Both the position numbers and the translations under genes were made by a program. From positions 1 to 17,342 of the forward strand of contig CAZMFZ010000081.1 in NCBI GenBank assembly GCA_964565665.1: a stretch of DNA of 17,342 nt, written 5' to 3'. The stretch is from CAZMFZ01 sp964565665 (lineage in GTDB: Bacteria > Bacteroidota > Bacteroidia > Cytophagales > UBA9547). How positions within the stretch are numbered: position 1 is the stretch's first letter; each line of letters begins with the position of its first letter. Below are positions 16,401-17,342 of this stretch, one piece after another. A model generated the notes under the pieces. That model was not told the DNA's origin. It did no database searches and worked only from the letters and a program-made list of their open reading frames with translations.

Positions 16401-17328
16401 AGGTGTGGTATTGAAGTTGGAACCAGTATCTGCCAATATGTTTTATGAAAATGGTGCTTATAAGCTAGTATTGATAAGCAGAGATTTCGAGAATTCGTTC
16501 AATACACAACTAAATTTCCCAGATGAAATTGGTGTTCCGAATACGGCTAAAAAGTATATGATCACTGGTACAGATTTTAGCACTAGCAGTGTAATTATAG
16601 ATTCTGCAGATATCTCGTTTAGCAATAATGTGATTATGGAAGTACCAAAACACTCTATGATTATAATCACTTTCTCTGGTAACAACCTGGATGCAACTCA
16701 AATGCCATTAGGATATAATGCTCATAGATCACCTACTTCAGTTGCCATAAATTCTGAAATTACTGATGGTTATGTAGATGAAGAAGGCATTTTGGTTTCA
16801 CTCCCTCGCACAGCAATTTTCACTATTAGTCGTGAACCTAGTGATGCTATTGTAGAATTAACTTGGAAAGTATTAACACCTGACGCTACAGTGATACCGA
16901 CAATTAAGGCTTCAAGAGATACACTTTCTGTTCAATTTGCTGAATGTTTCGAAGGAACCAAAACTATTTCTATAGCAGGTAATGTAATGGATGAACCTGA
17001 GTTTGCAAATCCAATTATCAAAGAGATTCAGATTTCCTCTACAATTGATAAAAATGGCGATCCTTGTCCTGGTTATTTATCTACCAAAAATGGTGAATCA
17101 AGTAAACTATTCAAGGTTTATCCTAACCCATCTACAGGTAGCGTTACGCTAGAATCCAGCATAAATGGAAATTATAAAATATATTCTATTCAAGGTAACT
17201 TGATAAAAGCTGGTAAATTAGGAGATGGAATACTTGTTGAGAGTATGCAATTAAATGCTGGAATATATGTAGTGACATTTAACAATAGTACTACATCGAT
17301 TACTAAAAAATTGATCGTAACACATTAG
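13453..17328 (+). CDS. Secreted multidomain putative glycoside hydrolase with T9SS sorting domain
   Basis: This is a 1291-residue exported protein. A signal-peptide core, MKAIFGFLLAIASLSSNAA, begins at M25, so the true start may be the ATG at 13525; the longer start at 13453 adds an odd Cys-rich leader. Modules in order are a beta-sandwich (45-141), a PA14-like domain (about 148-306, with YLFTVDFQDGVEFWLG) holding a Cys cluster C200, C202, C205, C206, two FN3 modules (374-460 and 468-562), and a catalytic-looking region (about 575-960). In that region, IIIEFGNEPWGG places acid/base E748 and RPFYLYESN places candidate nucleophile E899. This is the NEP ... E pattern of clan GH-A enzymes such as GH39, GH51 or GH5. 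Two more beta regions and a T9SS sorting domain (1220-1291, YPNPSTGS ... AGIYVVTF) follow. The family and substrate are not identified. Context suggests a uronic-acid-bearing polysaccharide. Confidence 0.85.
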   Translation: MEKFITKCNCSCSNFLGKLYSVQSMKAIFGFLLAIASLSSNAANPLSIGGANFDKINIGSGENYLIIGGINDNDLGDQPITFTAASNNTNLISVLGVSYVTGHSAAVITFRDLGERGNAVITLTGSDGDGSVSKSFNVNVGANYPAGLNFGIYDIVFWMRIVPNEQQPVASTVTPSASVTDTDPILNGINITNLPLTVGCDCYSCCGGTKNGSFYTTGYSGVIVPTATGIYLFTVDFQDGVEFWLGNDANIPTEYPVPRRGFQNWDARNGNTISDTAWLVANKPYGFRAANFVVFSERFSLKMSYQGTNPNAVTTVTALSLGLVAITTPGFNAATQGKSFASLAAGITKDNIFNTGAVISSPFVYTTFDPIPPASPTELVSLRKSTASIDIKWNKPIGETTNPFNGYKIYVNGTLNRTLNGTLNTASSIYNLLPGVPYTIMVTAFDLSGNESAPSNVIFQSTYGADISAPSAPNVMVDTTGDMSARISWTNASDIESGIYGYKVYVKVGGGSLTGYNTDTANVSSMILKTYLPNTLLTVEVEAYNGAGLISPRSSPTEITLLSFDPLVPSPGVKKGAVNFVPKFVGNSDGWGINAAWEDEDNYNTAAKNLLKELNAKQIRWGALNANPYRFEDKIGLTAKRYAAGNAITYVAQGATTNGVSYGKFIKLAEELGITASISIGTDSTPASDWRLEPELTAKLFVAYIGGSLNTPGISEAEKAVINKRLQEGYSAPLLANTKGIIIEFGNEPWGGTNKNGLTDENADHNSDSFRDYNNYGVWCRRLANGFKSSVFFDSTKIKLYYSGRYSDLEESYGLHEKMVNRTDDEKSRGIVDKVDGISVAGYMGGNLGYDPLIPKGKSEGDYYKNSFEVMARRLNGFNPTIDMDYLQSGKKRPFYLYESNMTRPEYNKRLGQAIMMTDYFVSGTKYGSVYPCMFQLDGSEWGITDGSLRFPWFHMGKYINTHAKGQLLKSSVASLDKVTNEKGVVLKLEPVSANMFYENGAYKLVLISRDFENSFNTQLNFPDEIGVPNTAKKYMITGTDFSTSSVIIDSADISFSNNVIMEVPKHSMIIITFSGNNLDATQMPLGYNAHRSPTSVAINSEITDGYVDEEGILVSLPRTAIFTISREPSDAIVELTWKVLTPDATVIPTIKASRDTLSVQFAECFEGTKTISIAGNVMDEPEFANPIIKEIQISSTIDKNGDPCPGYLSTKNGESSKLFKVYPNPSTGSVTLESSINGNYKIYSIQGNLIKAGKLGDGILVESMQLNAGIYVVTFNNSTTSITKKLIVTH

Positions 17329-17342
17329 TATTAGATTAGTAG

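Overview
The window looks like a chromosomal fragment of a low-GC member of the Bacteroidota. The evidence is two very large secreted proteins that end in type IX secretion (T9SS, Por) C-terminal sorting domains, promoter-like elements of the Bacteroidota TTTG / TAnnTTTG type, scarce Shine-Dalgarno sequences, and a REP-associated tyrosine transposase (RAYT) of the type common in that phylum. The genus cannot be read from the sequence.

Left part (1-9503): a D-glucuronate catabolic cluster on the + strand. In order it holds the tail of an unknown upstream gene, a Tat-type Gfo/Idh/MocA oxidoreductase, an SDR that is probably D-mannonate oxidoreductase (uxuB role), mannonate dehydratase (uxuA), an interruption, uronate isomerase (uxaC), 2-keto-3-deoxygluconate kinase (kdgK), KDPG aldolase (eda/kdgA) and an MFS hexuronate transporter (exuT). 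Together they give a complete route: uptake by ExuT, glucuronate to fructuronate (UxaC), to mannonate (SDR), to KDG (UxuA), to KDPG (KdgK), to pyruvate plus glyceraldehyde-3-phosphate (Eda). No regulator and no altronate branch (uxaA/uxaB) is present in the window.

The interruption (3836-4891) holds two tiny overlooked membrane-protein genes on the - strand, the second only 39 codons, and a RAYT gene. Around it lies a family of near-perfect 33-bp palindromes. Six copies fall between 49 and 5462. One lies inside the RAYT reading frame, one overlaps the RAYT stop codon, one lies just before its start, and one is embedded in frame inside uxaC. A four-copy 53-bp tandem array between uxuB and uxuA carries half-palindromes. 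This RAYT plus its palindromes, with copies read as protein, is the most unusual feature of the window.

Right part (9504-17342): a small acidic protein of unknown function (118 aa), a strong bidirectional hairpin terminator, then two divergent secreted multidomain proteins separated by an AT-rich promoter region. The - strand gene encodes an SGNH/GDSL-like esterase domain followed by Ig-like, FN3 and PKD modules (1015 aa). The + strand gene encodes a PA14-like module, FN3 repeats and a putative clan-A-like glycoside hydrolase barrel (1291 aa). A plausible but unproven reading is that the secreted esterase and hydrolase attack an acidic plant or algal polysaccharide, and the intracellular cluster consumes the released glucuronate.
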